NCBI RefSeq assembly: GCF_026262505.1
Contig: NC_067206.1
Span: forward strand, 14,690,205 to 14,754,204
DNA: 64,000 nt
Source: Trichomonas vaginalis G3
Taxonomy: Eukaryota > Parabasalia > Trichomonadida > Trichomonadidae
Direction of reading: 5' to 3'
Part shown: piece by piece, positions 63,517 through 64,000 of the stretch
How positions within the stretch are numbered: position 1 is the first letter of the stretch
How the letters are laid out: each line of letters begins with the position of its first letter
Position numbers and translations under genes: made by a program
Notes under the pieces: generated by a model
Database searches by the model: none
What the model saw: only the letters and a program-made list of their open reading frames with translations
Told to the model about the DNA's origin: nothing

Positions 63517-64000
63517 TCATGCAATGTTTATTTCTGTGCCGTCTTCAAGTATGCCCCAGTACTTACGCTTGGAGAGGACATGAACTTCGGAAAATACCTT
63601 ATCTAGCTTAAAACAGCCCATCTTTTCACTGACCATACCCATTTCAATGAGTTTGTTGTACCCTTCTTCGTTCGTCATGAGTGCGTCAATGTTCTCATAG
63701 TAAACCACAACTTTGGATTTGACTTCGGAGAAGAATTTGTTGTAGTTGTCAAGGACTGCTTTTGCGAACTGAGGGTAAGACCAATGTTCGACAATAGGTT
63801 TTAATGTGGTTACTAAGCACTTTGACCTTGAGTGAATTCGTACTTCAAAACAAAAGGGAAAAAACCTTTCAAAAAGTTGTCGACCTTCTCATAAATGTTT
63901 ACTCTTCATCTCTTGAGGTTTCTTAATGGAATATTCCATGTCGAATTCATAAGCAATTTGAGTGTCATTGCAAGTTTGGGGGTTTGAAGCTTTCGCCTAA
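63517..64000 (-). CDS. Family-B DNA polymerase, C-terminal end (partial at window edge)
   Basis: Read on the minus strand, VVVYYENIDALMTNEEGYNK occupies the place of the motif C region of protein-primed polymerases (usually YxDTDS), followed by a thumb-like end MGCFKLDKVFSEVHVLSKRK and YWGILEDGTEI, which resembles Polinton-type polymerase C-termini. Motif C is divergent. The gene continues beyond the window, so its state cannot be judged; it agrees with the Polinton/Maverick assignment of copy B. Confidence 0.55.

Larger units (their letters stand above)
49886..64000 (+). mobile_element. Maverick/Polinton-like virus-like element, copy B
   Basis: It begins with a poly-A run and the terminal hairpin at 49,886-49,950, then a 25-bp repeat array, a structural block, an SF3 helicase, several small genes and an A32-like packaging ATPase. 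The end of a family-B polymerase can be read at the right edge, where the element leaves the window. Capsid, ATPase and protein-primed-type polymerase together define the Polinton/Maverick lineage; the SF3 helicase recalls polinton-like viruses. The left 11 kb looks whole; the part right of about 61.7 kb looks eroded, with several breaks. Closeness to copy A suggests a young element. Confidence 0.85.

Noticed and set aside
63396-63611. 71-codon frame starting with a poly-proline run
   Set aside because: Only the first 30 residues look non-random (MDWLPPPPPPPP); the rest is antisense to the polymerase end. Too weak to call.

Overview
The window looks like nuclear DNA of a trichomonad (parabasalid) protist, probably Trichomonas or Tritrichomonas. 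It is AT-rich, its host genes are compact and read as single uninterrupted frames, there is a BspA-like leucine-rich-repeat surface protein with one C-terminal membrane helix, and most of the DNA is transposons nested in one another together with large capsid-bearing Maverick/Polinton-type elements. I cannot name the species. The classic T. vaginalis initiator TCAYW is not conspicuous; instead AAAAGTGAC lies 10-30 bases before several start codons. Layout: 1-6,980 is one end of a broken Maverick/Polinton-like element (copy A, running leftwards). 7,000-21,000 is a nest of DNA transposons: a MULE transposase gene split by a palindrome-array element, an array-bearing element with a fragment of an integrase-type transposase, and an integrase-type gene split by a 5.15 kb element that itself carries a second 3.65 kb integrase element. 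About 13.1 kb of this nest lies between two identical 91-bp direct repeats. 21,000-23,800 holds a possible 57-codon gene and two small foldback elements. 23,854-29,332 carries host genes: an RS-type RNA-binding protein, ESCRT-II Vps22/SNF8, a PABPN1-like protein and a short acidic protein with a CAAX end. 29,390-37,361 is an 8 kb complex of inverted repeats, including a two-armed array of 133-bp units. 37,604-49,659 is the main host gene block: Ada2, an EF-hand-like protein, Spt4, a coiled-coil protein, the BspA-like protein and a CHD-like remodeler whose ATPase motifs have decayed. 49,886-64,000 is a second Maverick/Polinton-like element (copy B, running rightwards). It is mostly whole from its terminus through the packaging ATPase and eroded near the right edge, where the end of a family-B DNA polymerase can be read. 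Working together: the host genes cover transcription and chromatin (Ada2, Spt4, CHD-like), mRNA processing (RS/RRM, PABPN1) and endosomal sorting (Vps22). Copy B has a structural block (coiled-coil protein, double-jelly-roll capsid, a candidate minor capsid protein), a replication block (SF3 helicase, polymerase) and a packaging ATPase. The most unusual structure in the window is the set of hairpin arrays. These are runs of 45-65 bp near-perfect palindromes of two alternating sequence classes (a GAGGTACTGA-type and an AAACTTTG-type) joined with almost no spacer. They form termini or whole bodies of several elements and recur as inverted copies 24 kb apart.
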